This document shows, piece after piece, positions 1-9,655 of a stretch of 64,000 bases of DNA. How positions within the stretch are numbered: the stretch's first letter is position 1; each line of letters begins with the position of its first letter. The DNA is from Zygnema cylindricum (Eukaryota; Streptophyta; Zygnematophyceae; Zygnematales; Zygnemataceae), in the NCBI GenBank assembly GCA_037447655.1, contig JBBHKE010000072.1:75596-139595 (forward strand). Direction: 5' to 3'. The notes under the pieces were generated by a model. It made no database searches. It saw only the letters and a program-made list of their open reading frames with translations, and had not been told where the DNA came from. Both the position numbers and the translations under genes were made by a program.

Positions 1-109
1 GGTAGCCGGTCATAATTGTCCATGTAAACCTAGTCCCCCTGCCTCTCATACCATGTTAAGATTCGTAGAATCGGGGGATAGAATGAACGATCCCAATAAA
101 GAGATTGAT

Positions 110-181
110 GAGCCGGCCAGGATTTGAACGTGGGACCTTTCACTTTAGCTGTGAATGTACTAACCACTGTACCACCAGCTC
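110..181 (-). tRNA. tRNA-like cloverleaf (CTA anticodon), probably a pseudogene or tRNA-derived repeat
   Basis: Read on the minus strand, these 72 bases fold as a standard cloverleaf. There is a 7-bp acceptor stem (GAGCTGG/CCGGCTC, one G-T pair), a 4-bp D stem, a perfect 5-bp anticodon stem (TTCAC/GTGAA), a 5-base variable loop, and a T arm with loop TTCAAAT and one C-C mismatch in its stem. The anticodon loop is AGCTAAA, so the anticodon would be CTA (reads UAG), and position 33 is G rather than the near-universal U. The odd loop and the mismatch argue for a decayed tRNA or tRNA-derived element rather than a working suppressor tRNA. No clear T-run terminator follows. Confidence 0.5.
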
Positions 182-184
182 AGA

Positions 185-1963
185 TGTTACGCTGGTGGTT
201 CCAATTTTATATAGGTTTTGGTGTTGATATTACCACAATTCCGGGTATCGAGCGGTACACTTTTCGTACGTCAACAGGCTAGGCATGATGTTTGCATCTG
301 GGGGAATGAACTAGTCGATGAAATACCAAAAGTCGTTGTGAAGTACGAAATTGAAGGATTTGAGGAGGTTTTGGGCAATATGAACGATACGGAATATTAA
401 GTTGGGAACCGCTTAATAAGGGGAGATTTTGAAAACCACTGCACTAAGTTACGTTGGCGCTTTTGAGAAAAAGAAGATGTTTGACTGAGGGTCCTTAAAT
501 TAGTCATGATAACCATCAGGTTAAGCAGTTGGAGTAGTGTCGTGCGAGATATAGTGTTTGAAAGTTCTCATTACAAATGGGTTTGACATTTATGCTTTTT
601 AATACTTTATTTCTGGTATGCAAGTACTAATAGTTTATTTACTCTCAACATGAGGGATTACGGGTCAATTTCGCATGGCAAATCGTAGATGTATGGAGGA
701 TGACCTTGTACATGGTTTTTATTTAGGTGGTTGGACTTGTAAGTGTGAATAGTTGGTATTAATGTCTACTTAGTGAAACTTCCATACTGATGATGTTTAA
801 GAAGAAGACACAACGACCCTTGTTTTTAAAGGGATCTGTTAAGCAATAACAATGGTTTAACCTTTGCCTATTTCATTATCAGTGGGCAAATAGTGTTGTG
901 TTTTAATTGAACAATAAATGCGTGTGTCCATGAGATGTAAGCCATACTTGAATTTCCAACCTCTCGTGCACTTGTTTGAAGTTGAATAAGAAAAAAGAGT
1001 TGGGGAGGAAGTAGTCTATTCTAATTAGGCTCCATAAAAAAGCTTTACAATCGTTGGATTAAAGACTCGTGGTGACTTAGATGGAAGAGGTGTTCCATAA
1101 TCTCGAAGCCATAGTAAACATTTCGGAGATATCTGTCTAACGGTGGCAGATTATACCGGATATGGAAGATAAGGTTCTTCAAGGTTTCGGTCTTAATTCC
1201 TTTTTTGCATCATTTTGTCTTGTACCCGGGTTTGGCAAAATGTCCAAGTTGCATGGGCACATAGCCGTAGGCGTAGAGGTTGCACGTGATCGTTTTTCGC
1301 CGTTACTGTCAAAACTTCTTTCACGTCGGTTACATCTTTAGATTCGATGACGTCACTAAATGAAACGCAGGGCCGCGGGCGGGCACGTCGTCCGTCTTGT
1401 ACGGTACCGCGAAAGGCCTTTTTCCCTTCCGTCGCCGTCAAACATTTCTAAATGGGATTCTGGACTTTCCCCTGCAATTGGCCGATTGCAACGAAATGGA
1501 ATGCAGGACCAATAGGTTTGATGGAAACCGTGACGTCTTCTCCGTGGGTTTGGTCAGTTTGGGTTAAGTTTTCAATTGCTCGTCAATTCATGTACGGACA
1601 CATGACAGATAGGCATCAAATGGATGACGCACGTGAAACGTTACTTTTCTATGTGGCATGTTGACAAATCTATCGCATCAGGACAAACGGAGAAAAGCGA
1701 GAAAAAGAGATGAAAGCCACTTGGCCTTTCGTTGACCTACACCTGTACACGCTGATTTCTTTGAAACGACATCTGTTACATTTTGTCTTATTATACCACG
1801 AATTTTATCTGGCTCCGTCGAGCCAATTCCGTACAGATCCTCTACAGCCCGCGGATGTTCTTTTTGCCTACAAAAGCGACTGCCACCTTTAGATTTTTCG
1901 CCAGTTCGTCCTCTTCTGATACCGTAAACTAAAATAAGTAAATCACCTATTCTATATGCAGCC
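185..1963. other. Intergenic, upstream of the secreted-protein gene
   Basis: AT-rich sequence with only short, non-conserved reading frames on both strands. No exon with plausible splice sites, repeat unit or RNA gene was recognised. Its last few hundred bases presumably hold the promoter of the gene starting at 1964, but no convincing TATA element was identified. Confidence 0.4.
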
Positions 1964-2888
1964 ATGGCCTCACGGCTTAAGTCCTTCCCTCACATTATCG
2001 CTCTCCTGTACGCTGCATGTATCCTTCTCTTCTCCATATTTTCGTTAAGTGCAGCGGCAGAGGGAGGCTCTCCTCCCTCTCCTAAAGGAACCTTTACCCC
2101 TCCTTCCGATATTCCTGCCGGAGCAGTCGCTCATCTTCCAACTGCGCCACTTCCAGTGCCGTCCGTACAAAAATCCGGACAAGCAGGTACAGAACTACAC
2201 ATCACTTCTATGTCCAAACTCCATCTTCCCCTTGCATTCAAACCCTAACTCACTTTCCATGCCAGGTCGCCGTTCCGTAGCTGCTCTCCAGTCGAGCAGC
2301 AATTCTATTTAGTATTTACTGTGGACTCAGTTCCCCGAGGGCGGAATCCCACTGCGAACAGAGTACAACCTGTTTCGCTGTCGGGACATAAAAGTTAAGC
2401 GTTTTTTGTTAGGCATCCGTAAAAGTTAGATGTACGACTGCGAGACGAATTACAACATGTTCGTACTGAAATACCGCCTTACCGTACCGTACCGTAGCCG
2501 CTCCCGTTTCTGAACCCTAATTTTTTGTTTCATTTCGCGCCGCCGTTTCGTAGGTCCGGCGAACCGAAAAACGAGCGCGACTAGCAGCCTTACGATCGGC
2601 ACGTGGCTAACATTTTGGACGGGCCGAGATTATTCCGGGAGCTACGCCACTTACTACGCGCCAACGCCGCCCAGAGGATGCTACGACCTCCCGACTCCTT
2701 TCCGCGGGAGTATCGGCTCGATTCGGATTCAGTGGAACGCACGCGATGGGAATCCAAGCCACGCGATTTGCGGCCGTATTACATACCGATACAAATCGGG
2801 ATGTGCGGGAAATGGCACGTATTGGGAGATTCCTGGTGGAGTGACAGATCCGACGAGATATGATTATGCGGATGTTTGGTATGGGTGA
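1964..2888 (+). CDS. Secreted protein with a beta/gamma-crystallin-like domain (2 exons, 185 aa)
   Basis: Exon 1 is 1964-2186 and ends in phase 1 at CAG|GTACAG. Exon 2 is 2554-2888, after TTCGTAG. The join reads through without a stop and gives 185 residues. Residues 1-31 are a typical signal peptide (basic MASRLK start, hydrophobic core LLYAACILLFSIFSL, then AAA), so the product should be secreted or wall-associated. A Pro/Ser-rich stretch to about residue 75 follows. Exon 2 encodes a compact cysteine-containing domain with FWTGRDYSG, which fits the Greek-key signature [FYW]x5[FY]xG, then GCYDLP and IGSIRI. This resembles beta/gamma-crystallin-like modules, but the assignment is an inference. 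The N/D residues of the calcium motif are not evident. Exon 2 is much more GC-rich than its surroundings. Its stop codon TGA overlaps a strong donor (GG|GTGAGT), so splicing there would remove the stop. Confidence 0.6.
2240..2248 (+). promoter_or_regulatory. Telo-box AAACCCTAA in the first intron
   Basis: AAACCCTAA lies in intron 1 of the secreted-protein gene. Telo-boxes near the 5' ends of genes are a known plant regulatory motif. Another AAACCCTAA lies at about 3492, and a two-unit telomere-like run (TTAGGGTTAGGGTTT) at 3012-3026. Confidence 0.35.
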
Positions 2889-4341
2889 GTGCGCAGCGGG
2901 AATTGGATAGGATGGAATTGTCGAGGTGAAATAATTTGAGGTTTTTGTTTCAGGAATTAGGTTTAGGGTCAGGAGGAGAATGAGGAGGAGGAGGCTAGGT
3001 TGTGTCAGGAATTAGGGTTAGGGTTTGACTTTTGGTCCTTGAGTTTGGGGAATTTCGCAGGTCTTTTAACGGATCCGAGAAAGCGATTCTCTCTGTGGAA
3101 TGTGGCCCTGGTGAGTTTTTTTTTTTACGTTTTTTGGCATCGGTTTAACCGAACGGGGAATGGATCAAAAATCATAAAATTGTATTTTGAACGTTGAAAT
3201 TCAAGAGACTAGCAGTTTTTCTAAATAAAGAAAACTAAATAAACCCGATAACTTCTTCAAAAAAATAAGAATGAATTGCTATAGTAAGTGGGTTCGGTGT
3301 TTATATCTCCGTTTTTGACATCGGTTTGGTATTTTTATCTGGTCTTTTTCTGGTTTGCCATTCTAAACACATCTCCGTAGTACTTTCTGAGGAAGACATG
3401 GAAGACATGGATTTATTGCTGTGAATACAATGTGTGATTATTTTTTTTTTTCATAAGTTTATAGGTGCGTCCACCATTGTAAGCCCACATTGGCAAACCC
3501 TAACTGACAGGGGATATCTTTTTTAATAGGAGACATTTGGCCACTTAGGACCAATAAAAAAATCTTCCTTTAACAACGTAAAATCCCTTCAATTTTGGAG
3601 GAGATTGTTTAAATAGGTCTTCACCAATGATGTCAAAAAAAAACTTGTGTTTCCACTTGGATGTTAACGACTGTTGAATCAAATTGCTAAATTTTACAAA
3701 GACTACGGGGCTTCCGCATTACCTTTAGAATCGTGTCAACGAGTAATAGCATTTATCGCAAGCATAAAAATACTTCGTTTTAAAGAGATGTTCGATGTTT
3801 AATCCAGACCAATGTCCGTACAATGTTGTTGGACTATAAGTGAGTTATCCGATTAAGTGATGTTTTGTACCTTGACCAATTCACTAAAAAAAGTTATCAA
3901 CAAGATGTGGCTCATAATTATTGTAGAACATAATAATAGTTGCCAATCCTTGTATCCAAATTTGTCCCCAGCCTATGGTCCAAAAGCCATACTGGGGTTT
4001 AGGCTGTATGTAAATTGAAAAATAAAATCATATGCAACACGTTTTCATATGAAAGGATTAACTGTGTGGTAAATAAATTTATAAGATGGCTAGCAATAGT
4101 TGTACCCAAATCATGTATGGTATGTTTTCCACTCCAAAACCATTTTCCTCCAAAACTAACGGTTTCTTCGATAAGAATGATACCTGCATGTGTGCTTCCT
4201 GACTGTGCTTTTTCTTAACTATTGTCTTTTTTATTTAATTTGTAAGCCAGCTAAGGCTCCCGTTCCGATTGCACTCTCATCCCTATTTGTTTTCCCTTAT
4301 TTTATACTTTTGACTTTTGTTTTTTTTGTACTTCCGTACAG
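2889..4341. other. Intron or spacer between the crystallin-like exon and the EGF-like exons
   Basis: No exon with matching phase and coding character was found with confidence. The stretch has short G-rich runs (GGAGGAG at 2970-3000), a telomere-like motif and AT-rich sequence. It may be an intron of one long gene, or a spacer between two genes whose second promoter and signal-peptide exon I could not identify. Confidence 0.3.
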
Positions 4342-7300
4342 CAACATCGGCACCACCAGAATCTTGCAATCCATGTCAATACATCATGTGTCCTACAAAC
4401 TCCAAATGTTACAACAAAAGTTGCGATCCCATATGTTATTGTAACAACGGTTACATGGTCAGCAACGGACAATGTGTACCGATTCTAGCGCCAAATCCAC
4501 CAAAGTTGAGTCCACCTATGTTCAAACCTCCAAGTCCTCCTCCACAACGAACGACTTTTCCAAGTCCTCCGAAGGTACAGAATCCGCCTCCAAAATCTTT
4601 GACTTCTCCAACAACACCTCCAGCTTCTCCGAATGCTCCGAGACCTCCAAGTTCTTTGAATCCTCCTTCCAAATTTCCCCCAAGTTCTCCAGTTTTAAGG
4701 AGGCCTCCGAATCCTCCTCCAAGTCCTCTGAATCGTCTTCCACCATCAGGAGGTAAGAAAGCAATAGTCTTTATTAACAAATATTCGTGTGGATTAGGAA
4801 ACAATGTCAACTTGACAGGTTCATGTCTGATATTGTGAATTTAATTATCATTTCTGGTGTGTATTGGAAAATTGTGAACTTGATGGGTTTCTTGTGCTGA
4901 TTTCAACTCAATGTTGTAAACTTCATCATCGCCATTGGTGTGGATGTTGGAAACATTATGAAATTGAGGAGTTCTTTGTGTCCGTTTCAACTCTGAATTG
5001 TAAAATTGGATGTGAGAACAACAGGACTTTGTTGGGCTCTTTGTCTTGGTTTTGACTCTATATTAAACTTAATCACCGTCAGTAGTGTAAAGTGGCATAA
5101 AATTGAAGGTGTGTTTGTGCCCATTCAAATTTACCAACAAACTTAGCCACCATAACATGGATCTGAAGGCAATGTGATTAATAAAGGGAGAGGTGGTGTC
5201 ATTGATGTTAAACATTGTATGTAATATACACAATGTCGTTGACATATTGGAGAATATTCAAACGACAATTCTAAGTCAAACAGGATGAATGCATATTCAC
5301 AGCATGTATTTGCTTTCTATGCTAATCATTCGGTTCCGTTCCGTTTTTGCTCTTCGATTGTCCGTTTTTGAACAGGAGCAATAGCACCACCACCACCATG
5401 CGATCCATGTGCTTCCAAAAAGTGTCCCAACAATTCCAAATGCTACAATGAAAATTGTGTCGGTTTGTGTTATTGTAACGATGGTTATATCGTTGTCAAT
5501 AAAAAATGTGCATTACCACCTTCCAGTCCTCCAAGCCCCCCTCCAAGACCTCCAAGGCCGCCACCAGGTGAGAAGCTAATACACCTATTGTACTATTGTA
5601 CTCTAAATGGAACCAAATTGTTCTCCAACTGAGCCCAAAAATTTCCCCATTGTACCTCGTCTCCACCAGATTTGATAAACGATAATATTGCGAGAGGCAT
5701 AATTGTAAAAGAGGAAAAAATGTTCAGATTGGTAAGCACAGATATTATAGGATTCTATGGCGAAAAGAACACGCAGAGATATTTATAGTTTTGCCAGCCA
5801 TGGAACATGAGAATAAAAAAAAACTTGTATTTCTCGTAACCACGGCCCCCTCATTTTTGAAAATGGCCTATGCTTGGGACCCTAAGATATCCTACAATCT
5901 GAAAAGCAATATACATATGTAATAAATATATGTACATATATATATGTATATATGCACATATATGTATATATGTATCATACAAAAGAATAGAACGTTGTTT
6001 TTTGATTTTATGGAAAAAAAACAAAATACACATTTTAGTTGGTTTCTCAGTGTTGGTCTTTGGATTATCATATTCTGGTTTGTTAGTTTTGGGTTTCGGG
6101 TTTTTCGGTTTTATCTTTTTTGGATTTGAGTGGCAGGATAATGAAATTGATTGCCCAAAGGGATTTTCTTGTAAAATACTGAAAATTTGTTCATGGACTC
6201 CCTCTCTCTCTTTCCGCCACTCTTCCTCTCCCTCTCCCTCTCCCTCTCTCTCTCGCTCTCTCTCTCCCTCCCTCCCTTTCTCTACTCTCTCTTCCCCTCT
6301 CTCTCTCCAGCGCCAAAGGCACCTCCCCCACCTTGCAATCCGTGCAAGTCTGTCTTCTGTCCCAACAACTCCAAATGTGTGAATCAGGATTGCGAAGCCT
6401 ATTGTTATTGTAACACCGGCTATGTTGTTAGAAATGGGAAATGTGTACTTCCCTCGCCAAGTCCTCCCACTCCACCGCCAGGTGAGAGGAACTCACAAAG
6501 ACTAATTTCTAAAGGGAAGTTTTTAAAGGGATATTTCTAACGGGATATTTCTAAATGGATATTGATAAGGGGATGTTTCTAAAGGGATATTTCTAAAGGG
6601 AATTTAAAAATCTTTTTTTTTTGTCAAGTTCGGCTCCAGAAACTCCTCCCCAATGCAATCTCTATAAACACTTTTGTTCATCAAATTCACTCCTCTCCCT
6701 CTCCTCCCCTCTCTACTTCTGCCTCTCCCAATCTCTCCCTCTTTTCCTCTCTCTTCCTCTTTCCCTCTCTCCCTGTCTCTCTGTCTCGCTCTCTCCCTCT
6801 CTCCCTCTTTCCCTCTCTCCTTCTCTCCCTCTCTCCCTCCCCTCTCCCTCTCTCCCGCTCTACCTCTCCCTCACTCTCTCTCTCTCTCTCTGAATCTCTC
6901 TCTTTCTCTGCCTGCCAGGTCCCTATGTCCGTGCTCGTGACTCCTTCCCTCTCGGCCGTGTTCGCACTCCTCTTGCCCGGCCCGACCTTGTGAGCATGCT
7001 GCTGCTTGATGGCCATCTCTTCCACCTCAAAGTGGTGGTCCTTTTGAGAGACCTTGCAAACTCGGTCAAATCAGCAGCAAGAATGGGCTATCATGGACAA
7101 GATGTTGGATTGCAGGTAAAACTCTCTAAGCCCTTCAATTGCTAGTTAAGAACTCGTGATTTCAAGAGTATAGTTGTAGCTCAAAGTAAACAGACTATGC
7201 AATAGTTTAGCCGAGAATTTCTAAGTATCATATGTAAGTCGGGATCGTTGAGAGACGTCATAACAACAGCACAAACATTTGCACATTTATAGTTCATATC

Positions 7301-9655
7301 AATTCAAACTGAAGCCCAAAAGCTACACCATACGCTACATGCATTATTGCAATGGGAACATTAATTGTTGTTTCCTTTCTGGGAGTTTCAAAGCTTATAT
7401 GTGTCTTTGAAAGTTCAATTGCATGGCTCTCAGAAAGAACTGAAAATCCGGCTTTGCACACGAGAAATGTCTCATAAAGCTTCATTTCTGTGGAGCTTTC
7501 TACCATTCCCCGGCACACTGTGTATATAATAGCCTTGAACTCTATACATGTGATTTGGTGACCATAGACTTTACCAATAAAATAGTTTTCGACGATAACT
7601 CGGTGATTGGACTAACTTGGTCGATATATCAGAAATTTTAATCGGTGGTATCAGGTTTGCAATCGCTGCGATATGAAACTTTGATACACGTGATGTGATG
7701 AACATAGTCGCAATCAGGAAAAGTAGGAGTCACCCCATTTTTACTCGTCATTTTATCTCATTAATTTGGCGTATAAAGAAACCAAAACATTGAGCCACAG
7801 GTGGAAATATTTTGCACCACTCACTACCACTACTGTGGATGAGCTTGCATCACTGGAGACTAGGATGTCCACCCATCTCGTGTGTGCAAGAAGAGGCCCC
7901 ATATTCATAATCCAAACACATTTTCTTTACGGGTTATTGCGTTCTTTGTAAGCGCCAAGAACTTGACTCCGATAGTTAGTTAGTGTAATATAGACTAATC
8001 TCCAGCACGCATCTGTTTGGGCCCATGAGTGTCCGCAGATATTTTGTAATAAGGTGTAGTCCACACTATTTATTTTTTGGCACTCAGTTTGAATTAGGTT
8101 AAGCACGACGTAGTGTTGTGGATACTGTATCGGAGGCATGGACGTTGGATATTGGACATTAAGCATTATCATTGGACATTGGACCTTGTCGTTGACATTG
8201 GACTTTGTCATTGGAGATTAGACGCTGGATATTGGACATTCAACATTGGACATAGTTATTGGACATCTGAGATTGGACATTGTCATTGGACATCAGACAT
8301 TGTCATTGGATGTTTGACATTATCATTGGACATTGGACATTGTCATAGACATCGGATGTTGTCATTGGACATCGGACATTTTTCATTAGACATTGGACAG
8401 CGGACATTTTTCATTAGACATTGGACATTGGATATTGTCATCGGACATTGGACATGGTCATTGGACAGTGAACATTGGACCTTTTCATTGGACCTTGTCA
8501 TTGGACCTTGTCATTGGACATTGGACGTTGTTGGACATCGGACATCTTCCTTAGACAATGGACATTTGACATTGTCATTGGACATTTGACATTGAGCATT
8601 GTTATTGGACATTGGACGTTGTCATTTGGATATTGAACACTGGACATTTTCATTGAACATTAAACATTGGACATTGGAATTTTTCATCTGAAATAGCGTG
8701 GATTGTTGCCGGTTGCCTGTTGGTAAACAACTTTATAAACTGCACAAATGAGCATTGTATCAGGTTTGTTTAGGTTTTCTTGGTTTGTGATGTTTCTTGG
8801 GCCTCACAATGTTTTTCTCCCTCTCCCTCTCCTTCTCCCTCTCCCTCTCCTTCTTCCTCTCCCTCTCTCCACCCTCTCTCGTTCTCTCTCTCTCTCTCTT
8901 TCTCTCTCTTTATTGCTGTCTCGTTTAGGTTCGTATTGTGGAGGACAGCATGGTGTATTTGGATGCGAGCATTCGTATGCTGCCATGTGGACGCTACATC
9001 GTGCTCGATTTTGATTGGGTGGTGGAGGAACCCGAGGTAAGGACGATCAAAAGCTAAATGAAGAAAGGAAGAAGAAGAGAGGATTGAAAGAAAGAAAGGA
9101 ACAAAGAAAGGAAATGAAGGAAGGAAAGAAAAAAAGTAAAGGACACTAAATGATTGAAAGGAAGGATCAGAAGTGAAGGGGGAGAGGGAGAGAGAGAGGG
9201 AGGAGGGGATGGAGGGAGGCGGAAGGGGAGGGGCAGGGGAAGGCAGGGGCAGTCTAAGAGGCATGGCCAAGGAGAGGGAGAGGGAGAGAGAGAGGGAGGA
9301 GGTCCGGTCTCCATATGTACTCTCGTATGTACTTCATCATTTAAATTTCTTCGTGCAGGTTGCTGCATCAGCTCTCGCGGACTTCATGGGTTACAACATC
9401 ACATCAGATGATGTAAGGAGCGCAGTAAACTCGGCCCGACGTACAAAACCGATTCATAACGCTCCTCTTCCTCACTTTGGAACTGCCCTTAGTTTAGAAG
9501 AATTCTTTGCACTACGAGCCGAAATGTGGCCGTTGTTAACGGCTTCTCGAGCTTCTCCTTATTTTTGGCCAAAAGAGCCTCAAGATTGGCCCATTCGTTC
9601 TGAGTTTGGGATGGAGAATAGTAAAGATCGAAGCGAGGAGTTTATCTATTTATGA
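4342..9655 (+). CDS. Extracellular protein with three eight-cysteine EGF-like modules, Pro-rich linkers and an unknown C-terminal domain (partial at 5' end)
   Basis: Exons: 4342-4752, 5376-5567, 6311-6481, 6919-7115, 8929-9036 and 9359-9655 (stop). The first three are symmetric phase 1-1 exons; later joins are phase 0. Together they give about 458 residues. Each of the first three exons encodes one module with identical spacing C-x2-C-x4-C-x5-C-x4-C-x3-C-x-C-x9-C, such as CNPC...CPNNSKC...CYCN, followed by a tail rich in SPPSPPP-type motifs expected to be hydroxyproline-glycosylated. This is typical of algal or plant wall matrix proteins. The last three exons encode about 200 residues (PYVRARDSF...EEFIYL) that I do not recognise. 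No start codon or signal peptide lies next to 4342. The exon at 1964-2186 ends in the same phase 1 and could supply one. Confidence 0.6.
5905..5975. repeat. (AT)-rich ATGTATAT microsatellite
   Basis: Alternating TATA/TGTA dinucleotide-type repeat inside the intron between the second and third EGF-like exons. It is self-complementary and could form a hairpin. Confidence 0.7.
6190..6310 (+). repeat. CT microsatellite ending at a 3' splice site
   Basis: An almost pure pyrimidine run (CTCTCCCTC type) ends in CTCCAG, the acceptor of the exon starting at 6311. It acts as, or has expanded from, the polypyrimidine tract. Confidence 0.75.
6505..6610 (+). repeat. Short tandem repeat, unit about 17-20 bp
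   Basis: About five to six imperfect copies of AAAGGGATATTTCTAA in the intron following the third EGF-like exon. Confidence 0.7.
6629..6694 (+). pseudogene. Decayed fourth EGF-like exon
   Basis: After an AG preceded by a T-run, one frame reads SAPETPPQCNLYKHFCSSNS, which aligns with the starts of the three intact modules (SAPPESCNPC...CPTNS). The second cysteine is Tyr, the phase is off by one relative to the other exons, and the module is cut short by the CT microsatellite from about 6695. The rest of the module and its proline-rich tail are missing. Confidence 0.55.
6695..6918 (+). repeat. CT microsatellite running into the acceptor of the next exon
   Basis: More than 200 bases of almost pure CTCTCCCTC-type pyrimidine sequence, ending in CTGCCTGCCAG, the acceptor of the exon at 6919. 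It seems to have overwritten the distal part of a former EGF-like exon. Confidence 0.75.
8113..8690 (+). repeat. Minisatellite built on GGACATTG / TCATTGGACATT
   Basis: Roughly 580 bases made of dozens of imperfect copies of a 6-15 bp unit (ATTGGACATTG, TTGTCATTGGACATCGG) inside the intron 7116-8928. One frame stays open for 158 codons (HWTLD, GHCHWT), but this is a by-product of the repeat. It is not counted as coding. Confidence 0.85.
8815..8928 (+). repeat. CT microsatellite at a 3' splice site
   Basis: CTCCCTCTCC runs followed by (CT)n and then TCTCGTTTAG, the acceptor of the exon beginning at 8929. Confidence 0.75.
9045..9300 (+). repeat. Purine-rich (GA) low-complexity stretch after a 5' splice site
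   Basis: AAGGAAG and GAGAGGGAGG repeats begin within a few bases of the donor at 9036|9037 (GAG|GTAAGG) and fill most of the intron. Confidence 0.7.

Noticed and set aside
1193-1965. Several overlapping open frames of 60-95 codons on both strands
   Set aside because: No motif, no conserved composition, no splice partners; they overlap each other on opposite strands.
2958-3030. Interstitial telomere repeat
   Set aside because: Only two imperfect units (TTAGGGTTAGGGTTT); too short to be a telomeric remnant.
8113-8589. A 158-codon frame rich in His-Trp-Thr-Leu-Asp
   Set aside because: It is produced by the minisatellite and lies between two well-supported exons of one gene.
9154-9370. Arg/Glu/Gly-rich and Ser/Pro/Leu-rich frames in purine/pyrimidine repeats
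   Set aside because: Microsatellite artefacts. The same applies to 6187-7025, 8748-9270, 55551-55847, 56065-56542 and 62340-62436.
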